Shown here: piece by piece, positions 36,333 through 46,114 of the stretch
Layout of the letters: each line of letters begins with the position of its first letter
Position numbering within the stretch: position 1 is the stretch's first letter
DNA from: Salinibacterium sp. G-O1
GTDB taxonomy: Bacteria; Actinomycetota; Actinomycetes; Actinomycetales; Microbacteriaceae
Direction: 5' to 3'
Length of the DNA stretch: 64,000 nt
Assembly (NCBI RefSeq): GCF_030063305.1
Contig: NZ_JASISV010000004.1
Location: 279,627-343,626, forward strand
Made by a program: the position numbers and the translations under genes
The notes under the pieces: model-generated
The model's input: the letters and a program-made list of their open reading frames with translations, nothing else
What the model was told of the DNA's origin: nothing
Databases searched by the model: none

Positions 36333-37474
36333 AGGTCCTCCACTTCACCACCCACAACGAGCCCTGCGGTATTGGAAAATACCAGGAGGGATTCGTTACG
36401 GCGATGGACGGCCGCCCAGATGTCGAGAACCGGGTTTTCGATGTATCGCCCAACGTGATCCGCGGGCTCGGCGAAGCTGAATACAACGGCGTGATGTCCC
36501 GACTGCTGGCGGAGATTGCCGACGTTGACATCCTCCACATCCAGCACGAGTGGGGATTCTTCTCGCGAGACGAACTCGCCAGGGCAATCGACGGGGCGCA
36601 CAAGCTCGGCAAGAAGGTCATCGTCACGGTGCACACCGCTCCCGGCGCTGTGGACCTCGGCATTCGCCGGCGCCAGGGTCTGGGCCCACGAGCCTTCCTG
36701 GAATACGCACGAGCGCTCAAGTCCAACGCGTTCATCCAGCGCAATCGGATCGATCCGTTGCTTCGAGCCGACCAGATCATCGTTCACAACGCTGTCGCGC
36801 GCGATGGGCTGGTGGGGCTGGGCGTGCCCGCCGAGCGCATTACGCGAATCACCCTGCCTCTTCAGGAGCTCAACTCCGTGACGCCGGCTCGCGTTATCCG
36901 AACGGCGCTCGATGCCGTCGATGGCGACGTGATCATGTGCACGGTGGGCTTCATCCACAGGTTGAAGGGGATAGATGCCGCCATCAAGGCGCTCCCGTAT
37001 CTTCCAGACAACTACAAGTTGGCCATTATCGGCGGCACCAACCCGGCGAGCCCTGACGCCGATGCTCTCGATCACTACGCTGACCTGATCCGTGACCTCG
37101 GGTTGATGGATCGGGTTTACATCACCGGTTACATCGACAGCGATGATGAGCTGAACTCCCTGGTCAGGGAATGCAACATCGCGGTTTTCCCCTACAACAA
37201 CCAGTACTACTCCCAGGTCAGTTCGGCCGCCCTCAACGTTGCGCTCGCCAACGGAATGACGACAGTCGCCTACCCCATCGCGACGTTCACAGAACTCAAC
37301 GCCGTCGCCGGCTGTCTCGAACTCACCAGCAGCTTCAACTATTACGAGCTGGCCCGCACCGTGAAGGCGGCGTCGCCCGAGTGGCCAAATCAGAGAGCAC
37401 TTCAGTACGCGGCGACCTACTCATACGCGAACGTCGGTGAGGCCGTGCTGTCGATCTACGCGGCCAGCGCCTAG
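36329..37474 (+). CDS. GT4-type glycosyltransferase
   Basis: 381-residue protein. MKVLHFTTHNEPCGIGKYQE has the G-I-G-K-Y acceptor loop. Later segments include DILHIQHEWGFFSRDELARA, VTVHTAPGAVD, CTVGFIHRLKGIDAAIKALP and VFPYNNQYYSQVSSAALNVA. The last segment lacks the usual E-x7-E form, having a tyrosine-rich loop, so the donor site is unusual but this occurs in some GT4 members. ATG overlaps the upstream stop by four bases. Nothing but a 31-base gap separates it from the convergent gene at 37506. Confidence 0.85.
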   Translation: MKVLHFTTHNEPCGIGKYQEGFVTAMDGRPDVENRVFDVSPNVIRGLGEAEYNGVMSRLLAEIADVDILHIQHEWGFFSRDELARAIDGAHKLGKKVIVTVHTAPGAVDLGIRRRQGLGPRAFLEYARALKSNAFIQRNRIDPLLRADQIIVHNAVARDGLVGLGVPAERITRITLPLQELNSVTPARVIRTALDAVDGDVIMCTVGFIHRLKGIDAAIKALPYLPDNYKLAIIGGTNPASPDADALDHYADLIRDLGLMDRVYITGYIDSDDELNSLVRECNIAVFPYNNQYYSQVSSAALNVALANGMTTVAYPIATFTELNAVAGCLELTSSFNYYELARTVKAASPEWPNQRALQYAATYSYANVGEAVLSIYAASA

Positions 37475-37505
37475 ACATTCGCACTCGCTGCATCGACGCG
37501 GGACT

Positions 37506-39146
37506 TCAGGCGTCTTTGTCGGTTTCCTCGATGTGGGTGACCCGCAGGTTTGTCGCAAGCAGGTCTTTCTTCATGCCCTCAATGAGACTGCGGATCTCGC
37601 CCTCGCGCGCGTCGGCAGCGAGCTCCCTCTCGACGAGTGCAGCATTGCGCGCGTCAATCGACTCCTGAGCCTTCCGGTTACTTCTGGCCTGTTCGGCGAG
37701 CGTGGCGCGCGGCGCCAGGAGCTGCTCTTCAACGAGGGGTCGAAGCACCCGCCGAGCCACCCGCACCGGCGCTGAGGTCATTCTTGACCACACGGAACTG
37801 GGGGCGACGATGTTTACAGGTGCGGTCGGGTCGCGGTGTTCGTCCATGGTTGCGTCCTCCGGGTGATCCTCATCGTGGGTGGGATTGAAAAAGGTCGTGT
37901 ACAGGGCGCCCATGGCGCTCGTGTCCTTGCGAATTACTTCCTTGGCGATCTCGTCGAAATCGAGAACGGCTGACGTCGATGGCGCGGCTGATTTGATCAG
38001 GTTACTGAGGCGTTCTACAGACAAGCTGAATGAGAGGTCTCCGTGCGCCAGGCGCCGACCAGCGTCGAACATCAGCTCGAGATCGACCTCGCCAGAGATC
38101 ACGCGACGCATTTCGTGACCGAGCGACTGAGCGTTCCGCTCGATTTTCAGTGCGTGGATGCCGTGAACCATGCGCTCCGCAGGGCCGCAGTTCGCCGTCA
38201 TGATGGGGACGCAACCTGCGGAAGCGGCCTCGAACGGGGCTGACGCGCCAGGCTCCCTCTCCCACGTGGGAAAGAGGAAGGCGTCGGAGCGAGCGTGAAC
38301 GGCGAAGAGATCCGCCTGGCTGACTCGTCCCTTGACGAAGACGTGACCGGCGAGATTACGCTCCCGGATCATCTCCGTGTAGTGGTCGATGAGGCCGCCA
38401 CCGTAAAGCTCAAGACTGAAATTGCCGACTCCGCTGTCTACGAGGTCAGCGGCAGCATCGATCATGATGTCCACTCCCTTGTGGGGAGACAGAACACCCG
38501 CAGCGACGAACCGTGTGTGCCCGCCGTCTCGATATGGTCGGGTGCGTTCAATGTCGGGGTACAACACCCCACGGGGGATGATCTCGTGCCGCCCCAGAGT
38601 GACGCCTGTGCTGACCACTTCGTCGGCCAGAGTCTGGCTGACGATGGCGTACTGGCCGGTAGAGAAGATGTCGTTGCCAGCTGGCGAGTAGACGTTGACG
38701 ACCTCGGGCGGCGCATCCAGCAGCAGTTCGCCCGGCACGTTATCGCCTAGGTTCAAGGTCCACGGTGTTCCCGTCAGGTTCACTGTGTCGATGATCCCGA
38801 GTCCGCCTATTCCCACAAGGTTGAACATCACGACATGGTCCGGTCGGAAGCTCGCGATCCGATCGAGCACGATGAGTGAGTTCGTCTGGTTGGAGATTCG
38901 CGATTCGTGAACCTGGAACTTGGCGAGCTGGGTGTCGCGCAAGCCGACCACTCCATAAAGCTCGCGCAGATTCAGCGCCCGATCGACCCCGGACTCGGCT
39001 TCGGCGGGTTGCCGGTCGGTGGGGGTGGTCAGGATGAGCACATCGTGGCCTGCGTCGCGAAGGCCCCGGGACAGGTTCAGGCAGGCCAGTTCGAAACCCC
39101 CGAGCATTCGTGGGGGCAGTAGATCGGAGATCACCAGAATACGCAT
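37506..39146 (-). CDS. GT4-type glycosyltransferase with C-terminal coiled coil
   Basis: 546-residue protein. MRILVISDLLPPRMLGGFEL starts a GT-B fold; the donor half has RFVAAGVLSPHKGVDIMIDA, LELYGGGLIDHYTEMI and a PTWEREPGASAPFEAASAG nucleotide-sugar loop. About 110 residues after the catalytic part are linker and then, from ~470 to the end, a charged heptad-like helix (ARSNRKAQESIDARNAALVE and EGEIRSLIEGMKKDLLATNL). Such tails can act as molecular rulers or docking sites in chain-length control. No membrane helix. Isolated between convergent and co-directional neighbours. Confidence 0.85.
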   Translation of the reverse strand: MRILVISDLLPPRMLGGFELACLNLSRGLRDAGHDVLILTTPTDRQPAEAESGVDRALNLRELYGVVGLRDTQLAKFQVHESRISNQTNSLIVLDRIASFRPDHVVMFNLVGIGGLGIIDTVNLTGTPWTLNLGDNVPGELLLDAPPEVVNVYSPAGNDIFSTGQYAIVSQTLADEVVSTGVTLGRHEIIPRGVLYPDIERTRPYRDGGHTRFVAAGVLSPHKGVDIMIDAAADLVDSGVGNFSLELYGGGLIDHYTEMIRERNLAGHVFVKGRVSQADLFAVHARSDAFLFPTWEREPGASAPFEAASAGCVPIMTANCGPAERMVHGIHALKIERNAQSLGHEMRRVISGEVDLELMFDAGRRLAHGDLSFSLSVERLSNLIKSAAPSTSAVLDFDEIAKEVIRKDTSAMGALYTTFFNPTHDEDHPEDATMDEHRDPTAPVNIVAPSSVWSRMTSAPVRVARRVLRPLVEEQLLAPRATLAEQARSNRKAQESIDARNAALVERELAADAREGEIRSLIEGMKKDLLATNLRVTHIEETDKDA

Positions 39147-39317
39147 GGCTCACTTCATTGTCGGGTTCGCGTTATGGCAGTTCGCGCCATGGAGCGGTCT
39201 GGTGTGTAGTCGCCTGCACGCGTCGCGCCTGGCGGCGGTGACAGTGTGCGAATCGACGTTGCCCAAATCTACCAGAACCCATTACGGCGCAATCGGAGCC
39301 GCACATCGCCTCGTGGA

Positions 39318-41408
39318 CTATCCCAGCGCGTCGGCGAGTTTTGGTGTCAGATAGGGGACGAGCGTGCGGGCATAGGTGCGGGTCACGTGACTGTCGTCGG
39401 AGTACACGCTGACATCTCCAACCACGGCATGACAGGTCGTCGCGTCACAGAAGTGGTCCGTGAGATCCAGGAACGCGGCTCCGGAGGATTGCGCGGACTC
39501 GGCGAGGACATTTGGCGTTGTGATGGCGGCATCCCTTGGTGTGCTGCATGGATCGTCTGTCTGTGCCGAGCTGTCGAGACAGGTCGGAATATCACCCGCC
39601 GACGTCAACGGAACGTCACGAAGGGCGAGGATCATTTTTCCTGTTTGTTCGAGCGTTGCCCAGGTCGATGTCACTGTCGCCGTGCTCAACCTGATTGCGT
39701 CATCAAGAGTCGGGTCGGCGTACTTGTCTGTGTAATTCGTGAACAGCACGGCGTCGATGTCGTCGCGAGATTCGATATCGTCGAGCACCTCAGCGCTCCA
39801 GCGTGCGCAGTCTTTCACCTTGTCGGGTGACTGGCCGGGCGCCTGAACCGGTTGCCGTGAAATCCCGGGGCAGCCCACCGCGAAGTAGGTCACGACCCGC
39901 CACTCGTCGGGAAGCGACGCCTCGACCAGCTCTCCCATGGAGGCTGCGTGTGAGTCCCCGACGAAGGCCAGGGTGTGCGTGTAGTTCTCGACCTCCCCGC
40001 CCTCGCATGGTGCGACAGTTGCGGACGGTGCGGCGATGCAGTCAGCGAGTCGGTCGTTTCTCGAGAAGGCCGTATCAACGCGGCTTGCGTCGAAGGGTGA
40101 TCCGCACGACGCGGACGGGTCAAGCGCAGCCGCGCCGAAGCAGCTGATTCCGGCATCGATCTGCTCTGACGAGTAGAGAGACGCCGGGCTGGTGGAGTTC
40201 GTGAGCACCTGGTTGCCAGCGGCAGCGCCAGCGAGCACCATCGCTGTGACAACGGCAGCAGCGATGAAAGGTCGCCATGCCCGATGACGCAGCCAGCGAT
40301 TTCGTCTGATGGGGTTTTCGACGAAGGTGGTGCTGAGCCACGAGAGAACGGCGATAACCAGCAGCAGCACAACCTTGTTGGAGAACGACAGCGCGTAACC
40401 CAGCGCGAACGGTGCGACGATCAAGAGCGGCCAATGCCACAGGTAGATCGAGTACGAGGAATTGCCCACCTGCTCGAGCAGATTGGGTCGATCGCTGGGA
40501 GTGGTTTCCGTGCCGATGCCTGCCCAGATGATGACGACAGCACCCATCACCGGGATGACGGCGATCCAGCCGGGGAAGGGGCTTTCGCTGGAGAGAAGGA
40601 ATGTTGACGCGACAACGGCAGCCAGCCCGGCGGCGGCGGCGACGATGCGCGCCGTTCTGCGCTGAAATCTGCCACGAGGCCCGGCCGCAACGATCGGCAC
40701 CGATGACAGAAGTCCTCCGAGCGCGAACTCCCATGCCCGTGTGGTGGTGGCGAAATACGCGACGCTGGGATTCGTGTACGTCATCACGATCGAGGTCGCG
40801 AAAGAGGCGACCGCGACGATCCCCAGCGCGATACTCACCGTGATCGTGGCGTTCCGCGGCGACATCGCCTTCCGGGCAAAGCGGGTCGCGATGAAGATCG
40901 CGGCAATCAGGATGAGTGGCCACGCTGCATAGAACTGTTCTTCAACAGAGAGTGACCAGAAATGCTGCACCAGCGATGGCTCGTTGGACGCGCCAAGGTA
41001 GTCAATCGAGTCTGATGCAAGAACCCAGTTCTGAATGTAGAGAGCGGAGGCGCCGATCTCTCGGTACGCCTGTTCGCGTATAGCCGGCGGCACCCATATC
41101 GCCGCCAGGATGATCGACACTCCCAGCACGAGGAGCGAAGCCGGCAACAGCCGACGAACGCGATTGCCCCAAAACGTTGCCAGCGAGATCCTTCCGCGGG
41201 TGGCAAGAGTGTCGAGGAGGTGCGACGTGATGAGAAAGCCCGAGATCACGAAGAAGACGTCGACCCCGATGAACCCCGCCGGCACCACGTTTGGCCAGAA
41301 GTGGTAGAGAACCACGACCCCGACTGCAAGCGCGCGGAGGTATTGGATGTCGCGACGGTAGTTGCCTGACCGGGGGGTTGTGCCCGCGGAGGTCGACTTA
41401 ACGCGCAT
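39318..41408 (-). CDS. OafA-like membrane acyltransferase with SGNH domain
   Basis: About 696 residues from the ATG at 41408; an earlier in-frame start at 41507 would add 33 residues. Ten or eleven transmembrane helices form the acyltransferase-3 domain with RDIQYLRALAVGVVVLYHFW (catalytic His in the YHFW region) and FIGVDVFFVISGFLIT. The extracytoplasmic C-terminal ~250 residues are an SGNH-type domain: LAFVGDSHAASMGELVEA (nucleophile Ser) and a terminal VYSDDSHVTRTYAR carrying the Asp-His pair. Such fusions O-acetylate surface polysaccharides. The substrate here is presumably the product of this locus. Divergent from the exporter ATPase gene. Confidence 0.92.
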   Translation of the reverse strand: MRVKSTSAGTTPRSGNYRRDIQYLRALAVGVVVLYHFWPNVVPAGFIGVDVFFVISGFLITSHLLDTLATRGRISLATFWGNRVRRLLPASLLVLGVSIILAAIWVPPAIREQAYREIGASALYIQNWVLASDSIDYLGASNEPSLVQHFWSLSVEEQFYAAWPLILIAAIFIATRFARKAMSPRNATITVSIALGIVAVASFATSIVMTYTNPSVAYFATTTRAWEFALGGLLSSVPIVAAGPRGRFQRRTARIVAAAAGLAAVVASTFLLSSESPFPGWIAVIPVMGAVVIIWAGIGTETTPSDRPNLLEQVGNSSYSIYLWHWPLLIVAPFALGYALSFSNKVVLLLVIAVLSWLSTTFVENPIRRNRWLRHRAWRPFIAAAVVTAMVLAGAAAGNQVLTNSTSPASLYSSEQIDAGISCFGAAALDPSASCGSPFDASRVDTAFSRNDRLADCIAAPSATVAPCEGGEVENYTHTLAFVGDSHAASMGELVEASLPDEWRVVTYFAVGCPGISRQPVQAPGQSPDKVKDCARWSAEVLDDIESRDDIDAVLFTNYTDKYADPTLDDAIRLSTATVTSTWATLEQTGKMILALRDVPLTSAGDIPTCLDSSAQTDDPCSTPRDAAITTPNVLAESAQSSGAAFLDLTDHFCDATTCHAVVGDVSVYSDDSHVTRTYARTLVPYLTPKLADALG

Positions 41409-41531
41409 GACTCGCTTCGCTGTCGGTTCCGCATCCGGCGCTGCCCCTGCTCGGGCGTGCGCGCCATTCAAACGGGCTGGTATCGAGAATGTGGAACCCC
41501 CTGCCAAGCCGGCCGTTCAGGCGCGGTGGCA

Positions 41532-41537
41532 TAGTAT
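41532..41537 (+). promoter_or_regulatory. Possible -10 box of the exporter ATPase gene
   Basis: TAGTAT nine bases before the ATG at 41547; consistent with transcription starting close to the start codon. No clear -35 element. Confidence 0.4.
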
Positions 41538-41546
41538 GAGTCCGCC

Positions 41547-42743
41547 ATGTCTGATTCTACCGTAATCGCTATTCGTGACGTTTCGAAGCGCTTCATTCTT
41601 CACAAGGAGAAGTCGCTCAAGGAACGCATGGTCAACATCCGGAACCGCGGATACGGGCGTGAAGACTTTTGGGCACTCCGCAACGTCTCCCTTGATATTC
41701 AGGCCGGAGAGACCATTGGCCTGATCGGCGCCAACGGCTCCGGGAAGAGCACACTTCTCAAAGTGATCGGCGGCATCATCCAGCCGACAAACGGAAGCGT
41801 CCAGAGTCGCGGTCGGTTGGCGGCACTTCTGGAATTGGGAGCAGGATTCCACCCCGATCTCTCCGGTCGGGACAACGTGTATCTCAACGCGGGAATCCTC
41901 GGCCTGTCCAAGAAGCAGACCGACAAATATTTCGACGCCATCGTCGATTTTTCGGGTATCGAAGAGTTCATCGACACCCAGGTGAAGTTCTACTCGTCGG
42001 GAATGTATGTACGGCTCGCCTTCGCGGTGGCTGTTCACGTCGACCCCGAGATTCTTCTGGTCGATGAAGTTCTTGCCGTTGGTGATGAACCATTCCAGCG
42101 CAAGTGCATGGACAAGATCCGAAGCTTCCAAGCCGAGGCGAGAACGATCGTGCTCGTAAGTCACTCCGCCGATGCGATCGGCAGCACGTGCACCCGCGCC
42201 GCGCTGCTCAATCACGGGGAGGTGCTTTTCGATGGGGCCCCTGACCAAGCGCTGCGCCTATTGAGGCAAGGGTTCGCTGACGATGCCGAGGAAGCGTCGA
42301 GTAAAGCCGAAATAGCCGGGCCCACCATCGAGTCTGCAGCGCTTCGCCGGTCATCGGGCGAGATCGCTACCGGAAAGTCCAGTCCCGGCGACTCTTTTGT
42401 CTTTGACATAGTTATTGACTCCCGGGGGCAAGAACTGCATGACTGGGTCGTAGGAATGGGTATCGACACTCCGCTCGGCCAAACCGTGTACGGAACCAAT
42501 ACCAAGCTGCTTGGCGTGAACCCTGCCCCATTCACAGGCCGGTTTGAAGTCTCCTTTGAGCTTCCCGAGCTCATACTTGGAAAAGGCCAGTACACACTTC
42601 ATGCGTCGCTGGGAACTGTGCAGGACGGTTCCTATTTCCGAATTCCCCAAGCAGCTCGACTCGACTTCGAGAACTCTCGAAAAGATTCCGGTGTGATTAC
42701 GGTGAGGTCTTCGTGCGCTATCAAGCCTCCTCAGCTCCGATGA
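41547..42743 (+). CDS. Polysaccharide ABC exporter ATPase with C-terminal glycan-binding domain (Wzt type)
   Basis: 398-residue protein. ATPase core: Walker A GANGSGKSTLLKV, signature YSSGMYVRLAFA, Walker B EILLVDEVLAVGDE, H-loop LVSHSADAI. The FILHKEKSLKERMVN lead is typical of teichoic-acid and O-antigen exporters. Residues ~265-398 form a Wzt_C-like beta-sandwich (SFVFDIVIDSRGQELHDWVV and LILGKGQYTLHASLG). In O-antigen systems this domain recognises the capped non-reducing end of the chain. The partner permease is at 34002. The stop overlaps the next gene (ATGA). Confidence 0.93.
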   Translation: MSDSTVIAIRDVSKRFILHKEKSLKERMVNIRNRGYGREDFWALRNVSLDIQAGETIGLIGANGSGKSTLLKVIGGIIQPTNGSVQSRGRLAALLELGAGFHPDLSGRDNVYLNAGILGLSKKQTDKYFDAIVDFSGIEEFIDTQVKFYSSGMYVRLAFAVAVHVDPEILLVDEVLAVGDEPFQRKCMDKIRSFQAEARTIVLVSHSADAIGSTCTRAALLNHGEVLFDGAPDQALRLLRQGFADDAEEASSKAEIAGPTIESAALRRSSGEIATGKSSPGDSFVFDIVIDSRGQELHDWVVGMGIDTPLGQTVYGTNTKLLGVNPAPFTGRFEVSFELPELILGKGQYTLHASLGTVQDGSYFRIPQAARLDFENSRKDSGVITVRSSCAIKPPQLR

Positions 42744-43693
42744 CACGAGTGCTCGTCACTGGCGCCGCTGGTTTTATTGGCTCGCGGCTTGCCAATGAAC
42801 TGCAATCGCGCGGACATTCCGTCATCGGGATCGATTCCTTCTCTGCCTATTACGCTCCGGAGATCAAACGCAGGCGAGCGGCTGATCTTCGATCGCAGGG
42901 CGTCGATGTGCGCGAGGCTGACCTCAACACCGCCGACCTTGATGACCTGCTCACAAATGTGAATGTGGTCTTCCACTGTGCTGGCCAACCCGGGGTGAGG
43001 GATTCGTGGGGCGAGCAGTTTGGAACGTACGTCAGCGAGAATTTACTCGCGACTCAGCGGCTCCTCAACGCCGCGCAACGCAGCCCCAATCCGCCTCGAA
43101 TGATTTATTCGTCGTCGTCATCTATCTATGGCAACGCCGAGACTTTTCCCACATCAGAGGCAGCGGTGCCGTCGCCTGTCAGCCCCTACGGGGTGACCAA
43201 GCTTGCCGCGGAGCATCTGTTCTCACTCTTCGGCAGCGAATATTCCCTTCGTACAGTGTCGTTGCGGTACTTCACCGTGTATGGCCCTGAGCAGCGGCCT
43301 GACATGGCGTTCACTCGATTCCTCACCGCGGCACTGCGTGGAACTCCAATCACGATATTCGGGGACGGTAGTCAGCGACGCGATTTCACATTCGTCGATG
43401 ACGTGGTGGCAGCCAATATAGCGGCGGCCGATTCGACGGTTGACCCCGGCAGCGTTTTCAACGTCGCGGGCGGCGGATCCGCTTCGGTGAATGAAGTGCT
43501 CGACGTCATCCGACGCATCACCTCCAGGAATCTCGATGTTACCTATGTCCCACGAACCATGGGAGATGCGATTCGGACTGGGGCGGACACGAGTGCCATC
43601 TCTGCGGCACTCGGATGGAAGCCGACGGTTTCGCTGGAGGATGGGTTGAGAGCGCAGTGGGCTTGGGTCTCGTCCGTAAGCGGACAGGCATAG
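42740..43693 (+). CDS. NAD-dependent sugar epimerase/dehydratase
   Basis: 317-residue extended SDR. TRVLVTGAAGFIGSRLANEL has the cofactor loop; SSSSIYGNAETFPTSE, SPYGVTKLAAEHLFSLFGSE with the Tyr-Lys pair, and LRYFTVYGPEQRPDMAF are typical of UDP-glucuronate or UDP-GlcNAc 4-epimerases. The exact substrate cannot be assigned. It is coupled to the exporter ATPase by ATGA and is followed after seven bases by a glycosyltransferase; the three make one operon. Confidence 0.86.
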   Translation: MTRVLVTGAAGFIGSRLANELQSRGHSVIGIDSFSAYYAPEIKRRRAADLRSQGVDVREADLNTADLDDLLTNVNVVFHCAGQPGVRDSWGEQFGTYVSENLLATQRLLNAAQRSPNPPRMIYSSSSSIYGNAETFPTSEAAVPSPVSPYGVTKLAAEHLFSLFGSEYSLRTVSLRYFTVYGPEQRPDMAFTRFLTAALRGTPITIFGDGSQRRDFTFVDDVVAANIAAADSTVDPGSVFNVAGGGSASVNEVLDVIRRITSRNLDVTYVPRTMGDAIRTGADTSAISAALGWKPTVSLEDGLRAQWAWVSSVSGQA

Positions 43694-43700
43694 AGTTCTG

Positions 43701-44831
43701 ATGCATTTCGCTGTTCTGACTCACGCCTACTTTCCCGTCGTGGGTGGTGCGGAGATCGGAATCCATGAGATCTACGACCGGATCGGCGCCGCCCACGACG
43801 TCACGATTGTGACCTCACTGTCCGCAGATTACAGCGATGATTTCGTGGCTGACGATGACCGATCCATCGGGACGTATCGAGTGCTCCGGTACAAGGGACG
43901 CCGACTTTGGGGCCTCGATGGTCGTTGGGAAAAGTTCAAACTGTTGGTTGGATGGCGCGAGTTTCGCGTGATCAGGGCCCTTCATCGGCAGCAGAGACTC
44001 GACGCGGTGAACATCCATTTCGCGGCGCCCTATGGCATGGCAGCCCTCTGGATTCAGCTCTTTCTTCGAGTTCCTGTCGTCATCTCGTTGGTTGGCCGCT
44101 CCGACGTTTATGCGGATCTTGGAACCTGGGACCGGCGCCACCTAAGAGCGGTCATGCGCGTCGCGACGAAGACGGTACAGAATTCTCCGTACTACCTAGA
44201 CAAGATGCCAGGAGGAGAGTCGGTGGAAGTGGTGCCGTATGGCGCGAACCTCCACGATTTCACGGTCGGATCTGGTGAAGGGCCGGTTTCGCAGGCCCCC
44301 GTCGTGCTCGTAACGTTCCAGCGACTTTCCCCCGTAAAACGGGTCGACGTGCTTCTCGATGTGGCGGCAGAACTTGAGCGACGGCACCCCGGGCGGTTTG
44401 TGCTGCGAGTCTTCGGCAAGGGGAGCGAGGGCGCGGCACTCGAATCGAAGATCTCAACCGAGAAAATTGTGAACGCGGAACTCCTCGGTTACGTTTCAGA
44501 CGAACGCTTGGCGGATGAGCTCCGCAATGCTCACGTGTTCGTGGCGCATACGATGTCTGAAACGTTCGGAGTGATGTTCGTACAGGCTATGGCGGCTGGA
44601 CTGCCGATCGTCGCTGCCAGCACTTCGTCGATTCCCTACGTCGTAGATTCGGACACTAACGGCGAGCTCGTCCCTCCTTTCGACGTTCCCGGCTTCGCCG
44701 ATGCCGTCGAGAGACAGGTCGTGCCCGAGCGCTGGGCAACTGTTTCCCGGGCCAACCGCGCTCGCGCCGAGAAAGAGTTCGACTGGGACGTAATCGCGCG
44801 ACGGATGAAAACCATCATGGAAGGTCGCTAG
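43701..44831 (+). CDS. GT4-type glycosyltransferase
   Basis: 376-residue protein. MHFAVLTHAYFPVVGGAEIG begins a GT-B fold with a PxxGGAE acceptor loop. The donor half shows LVTFQRLSPVKRVDVLLDVA, ELLGYVSDERLADELRNAHV and SETFGVMFVQAMAAGLPIVA, which has the E-x7-E-like pair with Gln in the second position. Third gene of the ATPase-epimerase-GT operon. It converges on the polymerase-like gene at 44834 with a two-base gap. Confidence 0.87.
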   Translation: MHFAVLTHAYFPVVGGAEIGIHEIYDRIGAAHDVTIVTSLSADYSDDFVADDDRSIGTYRVLRYKGRRLWGLDGRWEKFKLLVGWREFRVIRALHRQQRLDAVNIHFAAPYGMAALWIQLFLRVPVVISLVGRSDVYADLGTWDRRHLRAVMRVATKTVQNSPYYLDKMPGGESVEVVPYGANLHDFTVGSGEGPVSQAPVVLVTFQRLSPVKRVDVLLDVAAELERRHPGRFVLRVFGKGSEGAALESKISTEKIVNAELLGYVSDERLADELRNAHVFVAHTMSETFGVMFVQAMAAGLPIVAASTSSIPYVVDSDTNGELVPPFDVPGFADAVERQVVPERWATVSRANRARAEKEFDWDVIARRMKTIMEGR

Positions 44832-44833
44832 CG

Positions 44834-46114
44834 CTACCCGGCGAGGGCTTTCCTCCAGCTGAGATGGTGGGCGGCTTTCACCGTACAGGCGACGAAGGTC
44901 AGCCAGCCGAACTCGGCAAGCATCGAGCTTTCGGCGAGCGAAGTCGTGACGAGCACTACGAGCACCAGGGCCGGCCACGCGAAGACGACGCTGCGCTGAC
45001 GCGATGCCAGCAGCCAGGATCGTACGAAAGCAAGTCCCACCAGCCCGACAAACAGAACAAGCCCGACGAGCCCCAGCTGCAGCCAGACGTCGATGAAGGC
45101 GTTGGACGCCGACGTGGGGGTGCGGGATCCCAACCCACCGAAGAACCCGAAAGGCGCAATGTCGGTTCGCCAGGTGCCGATCCAGCCCCAGCCCTCGAGT
45201 GGGTTCAGCGCGATCAGGTCCCATGCCCGGCGCCAGACCCGCAGCCGGTACGTCAACTCGCCGGTGCCGTTGAACACCTGCACAATCGTCAGGCGGGCAA
45301 TCCAGGCCAGAGTCGCGAGGATCACAGCAAACACGAGGATGCCCAGCTGAAGCATCCTGCGCCGATCGGGCTGTGCGCGCCTGAGTCCGTACAGCGCTGC
45401 GGCGGCGGCGGCCACGACGACGAGGGAGCCCGAAGCGAGGGGCGACTGGGTCAGCGCCAGCAGGATGCCAGCGAGCACGAGTGATCCGATGGAGAGTCCG
45501 CGCGCGACCGACTTCGTGCGCATCTCGATGCCGAATGTAATCAGCGCCACCACGGCGAGGATCCCGAGCTGGTTGCGGGCGCCCGTGAAGCCCTGGATCG
45601 GTCCCAGCTCATCGAGCTTGCCGAGAATCTCGAGGAATGGGATGGGGCTGTCGATGAGCACGCCCGCGAAGATTTCGATGGCAAGGGACGCGGTGAGAAC
45701 GACGCGGAGCACATCGCCGAATGACCGGACGATCTGGATCGTGTCCCGAAGCAGGGCAACGTAGATCCCGAGCACGGTGAAGCAGAGCAGGTACGCGAGC
45801 CCGCCCACAGTGACCCAGGTGTAGTTGCTCCAGACGGCGGAGAGCGCTGCCCATCCGAGGAAGACAATGAGCGAGACCGGCAGAATTCCCTGCCACTCAA
45901 TGGTTCCCCGTCTCGCAATCATCGACGCGAGTGCGAGGCCGATTTGGAGCGACAGGATGGCGAGCAGACCGGGCCAACCGATCACGGTGCGCAACAGGAA
46001 ACACAACACCGCTGTGCCAATGATGGAGGCCGTCAGCGCCGTGACGAATCGTGGTGAACCGACCACCGAGAGGAAAACGGCAAGCGGAGGCGGCCGATCC
46101 TGTGGACTAATCAC
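44834..46114 (-). CDS. O-antigen ligase/polymerase-like membrane protein
   Basis: 426-residue protein with about eleven transmembrane helices. The Wzy_C/O-antigen-ligase segment lies at residues ~165-220 (GPIQGFTGARNQLGILAVVA), with a large extracytoplasmic loop containing RRAWDLIALNPLEGWGWIGT and the later SNAFIDVWLQLGLVGLVLF. These are the WaaL/Wzy/TuaE features. It may polymerise or ligate lipid-linked repeat units outside the membrane. The GTG start overlaps the paralogue upstream by eight bases. Confidence 0.88.
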   Translation of the reverse strand: MISPQDRPPPLAVFLSVVGSPRFVTALTASIIGTAVLCFLLRTVIGWPGLLAILSLQIGLALASMIARRGTIEWQGILPVSLIVFLGWAALSAVWSNYTWVTVGGLAYLLCFTVLGIYVALLRDTIQIVRSFGDVLRVVLTASLAIEIFAGVLIDSPIPFLEILGKLDELGPIQGFTGARNQLGILAVVALITFGIEMRTKSVARGLSIGSLVLAGILLALTQSPLASGSLVVVAAAAAALYGLRRAQPDRRRMLQLGILVFAVILATLAWIARLTIVQVFNGTGELTYRLRVWRRAWDLIALNPLEGWGWIGTWRTDIAPFGFFGGLGSRTPTSASNAFIDVWLQLGLVGLVLFVGLVGLAFVRSWLLASRQRSVVFAWPALVLVVLVTTSLAESSMLAEFGWLTFVACTVKAAHHLSWRKALAG

